A stretch of DNA of 64,000 bases. Source: an uncultured Bacteroidales bacterium (GTDB lineage Bacteria; Bacteroidota; Bacteroidia; Bacteroidales; Bacteroidaceae). Under the pieces are notes generated by a model. The model saw only the letters and a list, made by a program, of their open reading frames with translations, had not been told where the DNA came from and ran no database searches. The stretch spans positions 1-64,000 of the forward strand of contig CACXXT010000007.1 in NCBI GenBank assembly GCA_902771725.1, given 5' to 3'. A program made the translations under genes and the position numbers. Positions 36,181 through 43,696 of the stretch are shown here, piece by piece (the stretch's first letter is position 1; each line of letters starts with the position of its first letter).

Positions 36181-39100
36181 TTATCTTGTGAGGGCAAACT
36201 TCTGACCGCCTTGTACATAGACACCGGCATGGTCGTTCTGCAGCTCACTGCGGCCGGCGGCCACCTGGCGTCCCGTGAGGTCATAGACGGCTTTGTTGCC
36301 TTGAGTTTTTGTGGCATCGCTGCGCAGGTTGCGAACGGCATCGTCCGTGCCCAGGGTTACCACGTAGGTCGTCCCCTCGCTGGTCTGCAGTTCTATGCGG
36401 TTGTCGGCGAGTTTGGTGACTGCCACATCCTGTCCTTCGGCGGTCTTGATGGTGGCTGCGGCGATGCCCGGATAAGCCAGACGCAGGGGCTGTCCCTTCA
36501 GGCTGCGGATGGTGGCGACGGTAAGTTCGCCTTCGTCCCATTCTTCGCTGACCTCGAATCCGCCTACGGCTCTCAGGCCTCTGATACTGCCCTTGGGCCA
36601 GATAGTGGGCAGGGCGGGCAGCAGTTGAAGCGTGTCGGTGTGGCTCTGCAGCAGCATTTCCGCCATACCGGCACAGACACCGAAGTTACCGTCGATTTGG
36701 AACGGAGCATGGGAGTCGAAGAGGTTGTAGTACACACCGCCCTTGGACTGGTCGGTGCCATAGCTGGTGCTGTGCTTAAATTCCAGCTGCAGGAGTCTCA
36801 CGCATTGCTCGGGCTTGAGAGCACGTGCCCAGAGATTCACCTTCCAACCCATGGACCATCCCGTCGAAGCGAGTCCGCGCAACATCAGACTGCGCACTGC
36901 CGGCTCATAATAAGGATTGCTGGCAGGGAGGTTGGCAAAGGGATAAAGAGCCATCATATGGGAAAGGTGCCGGTGTCCGGCTTCGCCTCCGTTGCCTGTC
37001 GCGTAGTCGGTGTATTTCCATTCGCGCAGGATGGTCTCTCCGGTCTTCACGCCTTCACGGGAGGCTCCGAAGTTGCCGTTGTAGGTCTCGGTGTGCAGGC
37101 CGGTATCGAGCTTGTTGAACTTGTTCTTGAGCTGCTTGAGGAAACTCTCGGTGACTCCGGCTTCGGAGGTGCCCAGAATCTCAATAGCTTTGATGGTCTG
37201 GTCGAAGAGGTTCCATACGATTTGCTGCGAGTGGGCTGTGGCGTTCTCGGTGGGACCATGCTCTGGGGAGAACTCGTTGGGGCATTCCCAGGTGCCGTCG
37301 GTGGCTTGCTTCAGGCGTTCCATCCACATCTTGGTTGCCGAGAGCATCACGGGCAGTGCCTTGTCACGCAGGAAATCGCGGTCCAGCGTGTAGCGGTAGT
37401 GCTGCCATAGGTGGTCGCAGCTCCAGGCTCCAGCCTCCGGATAGTTGGCTGCCATCCAGTCGGTGCAGCAGCCGAAGATGTTGTTCTCCGTGTAGCAGGC
37501 CCAGCCGGTGGAGTGGTGCAGGTAGCGTCCGTCGCTGCCGTTGCCGGTGGCGTAGTCGCGCCAGACGGGTTGCACCATGGCCATGTTGTACAGATAATTA
37601 AGGTATTTCTCGTGCATCTCGGGCAGGCCTGTCAGTTCGGCGGGCCAGTAGTTCATCTGGATATTGATGTTTGCGTGGATGTCCGAGCACCAGGGGGCTG
37701 CGTTCTTGTGGTTCCAGATTCCCTGCAGGTTGTTGGGTAGGTCAATACCGCGGGAACTGGCGATGAGGAGGTAGCGGCCATAGGCGAAGTAGAGCTGTTC
37801 CAGCTGGCGCGCATCGGCAGAGCGACGCAGGGCGGTGGTTGTGGTCAGCTTGGCGTAGGCATCCACGAGTTTGTCGGTGGTCTTGCCGTTCGATGCCCCG
37901 TCGAGATCCAGCCGGCAGCGGTCGAAGAGTGCTGTGTAGTCAGCCAGATGGTCGGCCAGCAGTGTCTCCCACGACTTCTGGGCTGCAGCATCGATGATGC
38001 TTTTCACCTTGGCTTCCAGCTTGTCTGTGCCGCTGACGAATCCCTTGGCCACAGGGTCGTAGTCCGTGGCTGCCGAGAGTAGCACCAGTACCTCGTCGGC
38101 TCCCGTGACGTTCACGCCTGTCTCGTCCATCGTGGTCTCGCCGCCCTTGGCGATGATCTTCATGCGGGCGGCATAGCTGACGACGTTGAGCTTGCCCGTG
38201 AAGCTGAACTCACCGTCGGCACCTTTCGGTGGCAGGTTGTGGGCGTTCCAGAGGCGGAAGTGGTTACTCAGCTTGCCCGGTGCGGAGGCTGTCAGGTGAA
38301 CCGCCACGACCTGATCGGGGAACGAGGCGATGTACTCGCGGCGGTAGGTGACGTCGCGGTCAGTGTTCTTCCATTCTGCGGTGGCCACGGCTTGTTCCAG
38401 ATCCAGGGTGCGTACGTAGTCGCGCACGCCTTTGGCACTGGTGGTGCCGAACTGGTCAGAGCAGTCCTCGATGATGATCTCACCGAAGTTCTGGTAGCCG
38501 CCGTCGCGGTTATAGAGTGTGCTGGAGCCTGTCCAGAGGGTCTTTTCGTTGAACTGCACGATGTCTTGTCGGATGCCTCCGTAGATCATGGCTCCCAGTT
38601 GTCCGTTGCCGATGGGCAGTGCGTACTCCATCCAGGGGTCGTCCACGGCCTGTTTGGTCACGGGCATCGTGTACCAGAGTGTCAGCGGGTGTTCCGTCAC
38701 GTATTTGGAGTTGGCCATCACAGCCCACTCGCCGAGTTTGATGGGGTGTGGGTCGGTGTCGGGCAGCGCGGCGGGATTCACGAAACGTAGCGGGTTGTTC
38801 ACATCGCCGGCGTTCCAGGATCCCAGCTGACGGCCTGCTCCGTAGCCACCCCATTGGTTCATCGACTGTCCGTTCACGGATTGTGACTGGATTTCCCAGG
38901 CGGGTGCGAAATCCGTGTTGGTAGTCTTCTCGAGTTTCAGGCCTCCGACCTTGTCCGATGAGGCAGCATAGCGTTCGCCGTTGTAAAAAATGTGCCGACC
39001 GGTCTTGCTGATGATTTCACAGTTCTCTTGTGACCCCACCAGCTTCCACAATTGGGCATCGTTGTTCTTGTCTGCGTCGGCAGTCTGCAGGAGAGCTGCT

Positions 39101-39252
39101 TCGCCCATGTCCATGAGAACGGCGCTGCCCCGGCAGAATTGAATGATATACCAGGTCTCAGCGTTATCGGTGCTGAAAGTCGGTAGTGTCTGGGCGCACA
39201 GCGTAGTAGCTGCACACGCTACAAATGTAATGAGGGCAGTTAGTTTTTTCAT
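36181..39252 (-). CDS. GH95-family alpha-L-fucosidase/alpha-L-galactosidase
   Basis: This 1023-residue secreted enzyme has a signal peptide ([14 protein letters not shown]). An N-terminal lectin-like segment (about 30-120, ricin-type in look) and a GH95 N-terminal beta domain (about 180-430) come next. The (alpha/alpha)6 barrel has [12 protein letters not shown] (528-539; N528/N530 as water-activating pair), SPEHG with the probable acid E664, and QIDGNFG with the general-base Asp. The C-terminus (YDLTGRQV...[14 protein letters not shown]) resembles a type IX sorting tail. The start at 39252 (MKKLTALIT) avoids the upstream ATG at 39312, which lies inside tRNA-Leu. The GH2 gene follows after 24 bp. 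Confidence 0.88.
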   Translation of the reverse strand: MKKLTALITFVACAATTLCAQTLPTFSTDNAETWYIIQFCRGSAVLMDMGEAALLQTADADKNNDAQLWKLVGSQENCEIISKTGRHIFYNGERYAASSDKVGGLKLEKTTNTDFAPAWEIQSQSVNGQSMNQWGGYGAGRQLGSWNAGDVNNPLRFVNPAALPDTDPHPIKLGEWAVMANSKYVTEHPLTLWYTMPVTKQAVDDPWMEYALPIGNGQLGAMIYGGIRQDIVQFNEKTLWTGSSTLYNRDGGYQNFGEIIIEDCSDQFGTTSAKGVRDYVRTLDLEQAVATAEWKNTDRDVTYRREYIASFPDQVVAVHLTASAPGKLSNHFRLWNAHNLPPKGADGEFSFTGKLNVVSYAARMKIIAKGGETTMDETGVNVTGADEVLVLLSAATDYDPVAKGFVSGTDKLEAKVKSIIDAAAQKSWETLLADHLADYTALFDRCRLDLDGASNGKTTDKLVDAYAKLTTTTALRRSADARQLEQLYFAYGRYLLIASSRGIDLPNNLQGIWNHKNAAPWCSDIHANINIQMNYWPAELTGLPEMHEKYLNYLYNMAMVQPVWRDYATGNGSDGRYLHHSTGWACYTENNIFGCCTDWMAANYPEAGAWSCDHLWQHYRYTLDRDFLRDKALPVMLSATKMWMERLKQATDGTWECPNEFSPEHGPTENATAHSQQIVWNLFDQTIKAIEILGTSEAGVTESFLKQLKNKFNKLDTGLHTETYNGNFGASREGVKTGETILREWKYTDYATGNGGEAGHRHLSHMMALYPFANLPASNPYYEPAVRSLMLRGLASTGWSMGWKVNLWARALKPEQCVRLLQLEFKHSTSYGTDQSKGGVYYNLFDSHAPFQIDGNFGVCAGMAEMLLQSHTDTLQLLPALPTIWPKGSIRGLRAVGGFEVSEEWDEGELTVATIRSLKGQPLRLAYPGIAAATIKTAEGQDVAVTKLADNRIELQTSEGTTYVVTLGTDDAVRNLRSDATKTQGNKAVYDLTGRQVAAGRSELQNDHAGVYVQGGQKFALTR

Positions 39253-39276
39253 AGATAAAAAGGTGTAAAGGATTAG

Positions 39277-39362
39277 TGCCCGGAACGGGAATCGAACCCG
39301 TACGACCATCACTGGTCAAGGGATTTTAAGTCCCTCGTGTCTACCAATTCCACCATCTGGGC
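39277..39362 (-). tRNA. tRNA-Leu (anticodon UAA)
   Basis: The minus strand folds as an 86-nt class II tRNA starting GCCCAGATGGTGGAATTGG. The anticodon arm GGGACTTAAAATCCC has UAA in the loop, a variable arm follows (TTGACCAGTGATGGTCGT), and the T arm is ACGGGTTCGATTCCCGT. The acceptor stem has one A-C mismatch (position 5 with 68). CCA is not encoded. A -7 box at 39375-39382 lies just upstream. Confidence 0.93.
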
Positions 39363-39374
39363 TGGTTTGCGGTG

Positions 39375-39382
39375 CAAAAGTA
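39375..39382 (-). promoter_or_regulatory. -7 box of tRNA-Leu
   Basis: TACTTTTG on the minus strand is followed by CACCGCAAAC, ending about 13 nt before the tRNA 5' end. It is divergent from the glycosyltransferase promoter. Confidence 0.7.
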
Positions 39383-39391
39383 GGCGAAAAA

Positions 39392-39423
39392 TTTGAAAGT
39401 TCCAAGTTTTTGTGCTATTTTTG
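39392..39423 (+). promoter_or_regulatory. Promoter of the glycosyltransferase gene, giving a near-leaderless mRNA
   Basis: TTTG at 39392-39395 and TATTTTTG at 39416-39423 are 20 bp apart. The ATG at 39433 lies only 10 nt beyond the -7 box, so the leader should be a few nucleotides at most. Confidence 0.8.
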
Positions 39424-39432
39424 CACCAAAAT

Positions 39433-40701
39433 ATGAAAGTCCTGCTAATAAATACCTCCGAAACAGCCGGCGGAGCGGCCATTGCAGCCTCTCGTTTGTG
39501 CGATTCTCTGAACCGTCATGGTGTCCAGGCGAAATTATTGGTGCGTGACAAGCATACCGACCGCGTCACCACCTGCCGGATACCTTCCGACGGTCTTCAT
39601 GGAATCTTGCTGAAGGGTGCTTTCCTTTGGGAACGCTTCCGCGTGTGGTGGGCCAACAGGTTCCACCGCGAAGGGCTTTTTGATGTCGATCTTGGGGTGG
39701 GAGGGGCCAGCGTGGTCAGCACCCCGGAGTTCCGCGAGGCGGACATCATCCATCTGCATTGGGTGAATCAGGGGTTCCTTTCCCTTTCGGAGTTGCGGCG
39801 CGTCCTCGCCAGCGGCAAAACCGTGGTGTGGACCATGCATGATTTGTGGCCTGCCACGTCCATCTGCCACTATGTCCGCGATTGTACGTATTTCCACACC
39901 CATTGCCACGATTGTCCCCAGTTGCGCTATCCCTCTGCGCACGACCTTTCCTGGAAGGTCTTCGACCAGAAAGCGGCAACCTATTCCGAGGGGCGCATCA
40001 CTTTCGTAGGCTGCAGTCGCTGGATTGCGGATCAGGCCCGTCAGAGCCGCCTGCTGTGTGGCTTCGACATCACCAGCATACCCAACACCTACGACCACCA
40101 TCTCTTCTGTCCAGGTTCCAAGGAAAAGGCCCGCCTTCACTTCACCCTTCCCAAGCGTCTGCGCCTGCTGCTCTTCGTCTGCCAGAAGGTCACCGACCCT
40201 CGCAAGGGTTTGGATTACCTCTTCACCGCCCTGCGCAGTCCGCGTCTGCATGCCTGGCAGGGACAACTGGCGGTTGTCGTCGTGGGGCAGATGGCCGAGG
40301 AAATCGCCGAGCGGATAGTCCAGCCCATCTACACCATGGATTATATCTCTGATCCCGCAGATATGGCAGAGCTCTATCGTGCCGTGGATCTCTTCGTTAC
40401 GCCTTCCCTCGAGGACAATCTGCCCAACACCATCATGGAAGCCATGGCCTGCGGTACGCCCTGCGTGGGATTCAACGTGGGCGGCATCCCGGAGATGATT
40501 GATCACGAAGTCAATGGCTATCTGGCTCGCTACCGCGATGCCGAAGACCTCGCCCTCGGCATCGATAAGGTCCTCGGCGCTCCCAACTACTCCGAACTCT
40601 CCGCAGCGGCAGCCCACAAAGCCGCCACCTGCTGGAACGAGGAACATGTTATCAGCCAATACATCTCCCTCTACGAGCACCTGCTGCCAAATCTTGATTA
40701 A
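39433..40701 (+). CDS. GT4-type glycosyltransferase
   Basis: This is a 422-residue cytoplasmic or membrane-associated GT-B glycosyltransferase. The N-terminus MKVLLINTSETAGGAAIAAS is a typical first Rossmann strand with a Gly-rich loop. A Cys/His cluster at residues about 155-165 (YFHTHCHDCPQL) is seen in Bacteroidetes members. The C-terminal donor-binding half has VTPSLEDNLPNTIMEAMACG and GFNVGGIPEMI, the conserved E..E region of GT4. The start at 39433 is fixed by the promoter at 39392-39423. A second glycosyltransferase follows 63 bp downstream, so the pair probably builds part of a surface glycan; the acceptor is unknown. Confidence 0.9.
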   Translation: MKVLLINTSETAGGAAIAASRLCDSLNRHGVQAKLLVRDKHTDRVTTCRIPSDGLHGILLKGAFLWERFRVWWANRFHREGLFDVDLGVGGASVVSTPEFREADIIHLHWVNQGFLSLSELRRVLASGKTVVWTMHDLWPATSICHYVRDCTYFHTHCHDCPQLRYPSAHDLSWKVFDQKAATYSEGRITFVGCSRWIADQARQSRLLCGFDITSIPNTYDHHLFCPGSKEKARLHFTLPKRLRLLLFVCQKVTDPRKGLDYLFTALRSPRLHAWQGQLAVVVVGQMAEEIAERIVQPIYTMDYISDPADMAELYRAVDLFVTPSLEDNLPNTIMEAMACGTPCVGFNVGGIPEMIDHEVNGYLARYRDAEDLALGIDKVLGAPNYSELSAAAAHKAATCWNEEHVISQYISLYEHLLPNLD

Positions 40702-40764
40702 TCGGAATCTCGAAATCCCGAAAATCATTAAATCATTAAATCCTCAAATCTTTAAATCCCCCTC
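40702..40764 (+). repeat. Repetitive A/C/T-rich leader before the second glycosyltransferase
   Basis: The 63-bp gap consists largely of ATTAAATC/TCAAATC-type octamer repeats that run up to the ATG at 40765. G is almost absent on the mRNA strand. Confidence 0.7.
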
Positions 40765-41787
40765 ATGTCTCCCGCTCTCATTGACGTCTCCGTCCTCATC
40801 CTCTTCTTCAACCGTCCAGACCAGCTCTCGAAGGTGTTCGAGCAGGTGCGCCTCGCGCGTCCCGCGCGCCTGTTCCTTTATCAAGATGGTCCTCGTGGCG
40901 AGCGCGACCTTGCAGGAATCGAAGCTTGCCGTCGTGTGGTCGAGCAGGTGGATTGGGAATGTGAGGTTCATAAGATGTATCAGGAGAAGAACTACGGCTG
41001 CGACCCCTCCGAATACTTGTCGCAGAAGTGGGCTTTCTCCCATGTCGACAAGTGCATCGTGCTGGAAGATGATGATGTGCCCGACCTCAGTTTCTTCCCC
41101 TTCTGCAAGGAACTGCTGGACCGCTACGAGAACGACCAGCGCATCACTCTTGTCTCCGGCTTCAACCACGAGGAACACACCACGGACTGCGGCGACGACT
41201 CCTACTTCTTCACTTCCCATTTCAGCATCTGGGGCTGGGCCAGCTGGCGCCGTGTCGTCGACCAATGGGACGAACACTACACCTTCCTCGACGACCCCAC
41301 GGAGCTGCAGATGATGCAGAACCTCGTCCGCGAGCGTGGCTTCCGCGACGACTTCCTCCTCACCTGTCAGCGTCATCGCGAACTGGGCAAGGCCTACTAC
41401 GAGACCATCTTCGAGAGCTGTATGCGCCTAAGTTCAGGGCTTGCCATCATGCCGCGGGACAACCTCGTTAACAACCTGGGTGTCACCACAGACAGTACCC
41501 ACTTTGCCGGCACCACGGCCACCCTGCCCCGAGCCTACCGCCGCATTTTCACCATGGGACGCCATCCCATGCAGTTCCCCCTGCATCATCCGCGCCACGT
41601 GATTGAGCATGTGGCCTTCCGCCAGCGGGTATATCGCATCCTTGCCTGGAACCATCCGTGGATCAAGGTCGGCCGTTCCTTCGAGGAACTATGGCTGAAC
41701 CTGCGTCACGGCGAGTTCGGCATCATCCGCAAGGCTATCGGGAATCGCATCCGCAAGTGGATGAATCCCAGCCAGTGCATTCATTAA
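40765..41787 (+). CDS. Glycosyltransferase of the GNT-I/hemolysin-activation-like type
   Basis: This is a 340-residue GT-A-type protein. It begins with a strand (VSVLILFFNRPDQLSKVFEQ) typical of a family-2-like nucleotide-sugar binding domain. A DxD-like metal motif follows (CIVLEDDDVPDLSFF), then HFSIWGWASWRR, common in the family often labelled hemolysin-activation protein or GNT-I-like. It follows the GT4 gene by 63 bp on the same strand. Its stop overlaps that of the S41-like gene on the other strand by 3 bp (41785-41786 shared, tail to tail). Acceptor and sugar unknown. Confidence 0.82.
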   Translation: MSPALIDVSVLILFFNRPDQLSKVFEQVRLARPARLFLYQDGPRGERDLAGIEACRRVVEQVDWECEVHKMYQEKNYGCDPSEYLSQKWAFSHVDKCIVLEDDDVPDLSFFPFCKELLDRYENDQRITLVSGFNHEEHTTDCGDDSYFFTSHFSIWGWASWRRVVDQWDEHYTFLDDPTELQMMQNLVRERGFRDDFLLTCQRHRELGKAYYETIFESCMRLSSGLAIMPRDNLVNNLGVTTDSTHFAGTTATLPRAYRRIFTMGRHPMQFPLHHPRHVIEHVAFRQRVYRILAWNHPWIKVGRSFEELWLNLRHGEFGIIRKAIGNRIRKWMNPSQCIH

Positions 41788-42845
41788 TCTATATTTAACT
41801 CGTTTTTGTGCAGCAGAGCACGGGCAGCCTCGATGAGGGTGTCTGTTCCTCGTGTGCGGTCCTCGTCGCTGAGGGCCACGCTGATGTCGGGCTGTATGCC
41901 GAACTCTATCTGCCTCATCTGAGCGTCGAACATGGGGCTTGCGGAGAAGCGCACGCTCCATCCGTTCGGCAGCTCGCTGTTGAAGGGCAGCCCGCTTCCG
42001 CCGCCCGTCTGGTCGCCGAGTACGGTGACAAGTGGACACTCCTTCACGTCACGTACGAAAGTGTTTGTGGCGCTGTAGCAGCGGCGGTTTGTCAGGACCA
42101 CGGCGCGCTTCTGCCATCGCACGCCGTCCGAGGGGTCGAGGTATTGGGCTTGGGGAGTGGCGAAGTCTGCGTGTCCGCGCCCGTTCTTATGACTGATGTA
42201 GCCCACGAGGCGTCGCTCGTTGGTGAATCTCTGGGCCAGCCTCTCTGCATTCGTGAGATCGCCGCCGCTGTTGTCGCGGACATCCACGATGAGGCCGTCG
42301 CAGGTGCGGAGGTAATAGAGCACCTCGCTGAGGTTGCCTTCGCCGACGCCGGTCTGGAAGCTGCCGCAGACGACGTAGCCGATATTGTCTGGCAGGATGC
42401 GGTATTTCAGTGCAGAGGCTATCTTGTAGTCCGTGCCGAGGTAGGCATCCTGCAGTTCCTGCGAGAAGTTCGAGGGGTAGTCCTCATACCAGCTCCAGTT
42501 GCGCCCGATATCGTGGGCGGCATAGAGGTTGACGTGTCCGTCGCGCAGCTCGCTGAGCATCTCTGCGAGCACTTCGAAGAGCTGTTCGCTGTTCATGGAT
42601 TTGTTCAGGCGCCGGCGGTAGGTGGATCGGATGGCATTCCAGTCCAGCCCGATGGTTTCGTGCTTGTAGTCGAGGAAGCAGTAGTGCTCGTCGATGATGG
42701 TCCAGAGAGCGTCAAGGTTCCCCTCCGGCGTATCGTCGAAGTCGGGTTCCTGAACGCAAGCGGCCAGCAGCAGCACGAAGACGCACTTCCAGGCCCCTCC
42801 CGTGAATGAGGAAATTAGGCTACGCAGAGTTTTTATTGAATTCAT
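41784..42845 (-). CDS. S41-like (tail-specific/tricorn-core type) peptidase lipoprotein
   Basis: This 353-residue lipoprotein has lipobox LLLAAC (Cys30). The S41 fold shows LRDGHVNLY (H104), VDVRDNSGGD and the nucleophile-like Ser in RRCYSATN (S258). Where CtpA-type members have the catalytic Lys, this protein has GDQTGGGSG, so it is closer to the tricorn/IRBP-like branch; activity is likely but not proven. The start at 42845 lies 8 bp beyond the DUF3316-like gene and gives the proper signal peptide; the earlier ATG (42890) would overlap that gene. It is the last gene of a parC operon. Confidence 0.85.
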   Translation of the reverse strand: MNSIKTLRSLISSFTGGAWKCVFVLLLAACVQEPDFDDTPEGNLDALWTIIDEHYCFLDYKHETIGLDWNAIRSTYRRRLNKSMNSEQLFEVLAEMLSELRDGHVNLYAAHDIGRNWSWYEDYPSNFSQELQDAYLGTDYKIASALKYRILPDNIGYVVCGSFQTGVGEGNLSEVLYYLRTCDGLIVDVRDNSGGDLTNAERLAQRFTNERRLVGYISHKNGRGHADFATPQAQYLDPSDGVRWQKRAVVLTNRRCYSATNTFVRDVKECPLVTVLGDQTGGGSGLPFNSELPNGWSVRFSASPMFDAQMRQIEFGIQPDISVALSDEDRTRGTDTLIEAARALLHKNELNID

Positions 42846-42853
42846 GTGGGTCT

Positions 42854-43696
42854 TTATCTTGGTCTTTCGATACTGAGGTGTCGCACCCATCCGATGAGGA
42901 AGGCGTGGGAGTAGGTGTGGCGGCGGATGTCATTGACGTGGCTCTGCCGGATGTCTGCGAGGTAGCCGAACCGGAGGGTGCAGCGGCGCAGCGGCAGGTC
43001 CACCGTCAGCTGGTTGCGGACCGACGGGGCATTGAAGGGTGTGGTCAGGCAGACGTTGTGGTCGCGGTTGCCCAGGGTGAACAGTTCGTAGTAGCTCTGT
43101 CCGAAAGCCGGCGAGAACATCACCCCCACCAGGGGAATGTCGATCTGGTCGCGGAGCAGCACCGGCTGGCGCCAGAGGCGGAAGGTGTATATGGCTGCAG
43201 CGGAAGCCGAGAGATGGAGCTCGGCCGTGGCCTGTGCCGGGTTGTTGCCGTTGCGGGTGTTGTACAGACCGCCTAAGGTGGCGCCGATTTGTGGACCGAG
43301 GAGCAGGCTGAATGGCGACTGCCCACTATCCGTCCTCCTGGGAACCGCAGGCTGGAAAGAGCCCGTCAGCCGGTAGTGCCAGGCGGCGTCGAAGTGAACG
43401 TATCCGCCCAGGTCGTTGGCCTTTTCGGGCTTGTTGTGGGTGTAGGCGAGGTCTGCCTGCAGCAGGGTCTGGAAGCTGACGCAGGAGTCCATGAGGCGTG
43501 TCTGGCGCAGGGTCTCGTGTAGGAGGTGGAGCTGCATGCCGCGGTAGCTCAGGGGCGAGAGGTAGCTGTCCATCTGACGGGCACCGCCGATACCAAACAT
43601 CGTGGAGTGCGCCGTGCGGCGGAAGGAGGTGGCCTCCTGGGCGGCTGCGGCGTGGCAGCAGAGCGCACAAAGCAGGGTGAGGAGCAGGCGCATCAT
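42854..43696 (-). CDS. Secreted conserved protein, DUF3316-like
   Basis: This 280-residue protein has a signal peptide (LLCALCCHAAAAQ). The segment FGIGGARQMDSYLSPLSYRG resembles the start of DUF3316 proteins of Bacteroidales, and the remaining strands (LLLGPQIGATLGGLYN, RCTLRFGYLADIRQ) fit an outer-membrane barrel-like or periplasmic beta protein. It overlaps parC by 4 bp (ATGA type), so it is translationally coupled to parC. Role unknown; the family assignment is from memory. Confidence 0.7.
   Translation of the reverse strand: MMRLLLTLLCALCCHAAAAQEATSFRRTAHSTMFGIGGARQMDSYLSPLSYRGMQLHLLHETLRQTRLMDSCVSFQTLLQADLAYTHNKPEKANDLGGYVHFDAAWHYRLTGSFQPAVPRRTDSGQSPFSLLLGPQIGATLGGLYNTRNGNNPAQATAELHLSASAAAIYTFRLWRQPVLLRDQIDIPLVGVMFSPAFGQSYYELFTLGNRDHNVCLTTPFNAPSVRNQLTVDLPLRRCTLRFGYLADIRQSHVNDIRRHTYSHAFLIGWVRHLSIERPR

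Noticed and set aside
39253..39312. Upstream extension of the GH95 gene to an ATG at 39312
   Set aside because: The extension runs through tRNA-Leu and lacks a signal peptide; the start at 39252 gives a proper one.
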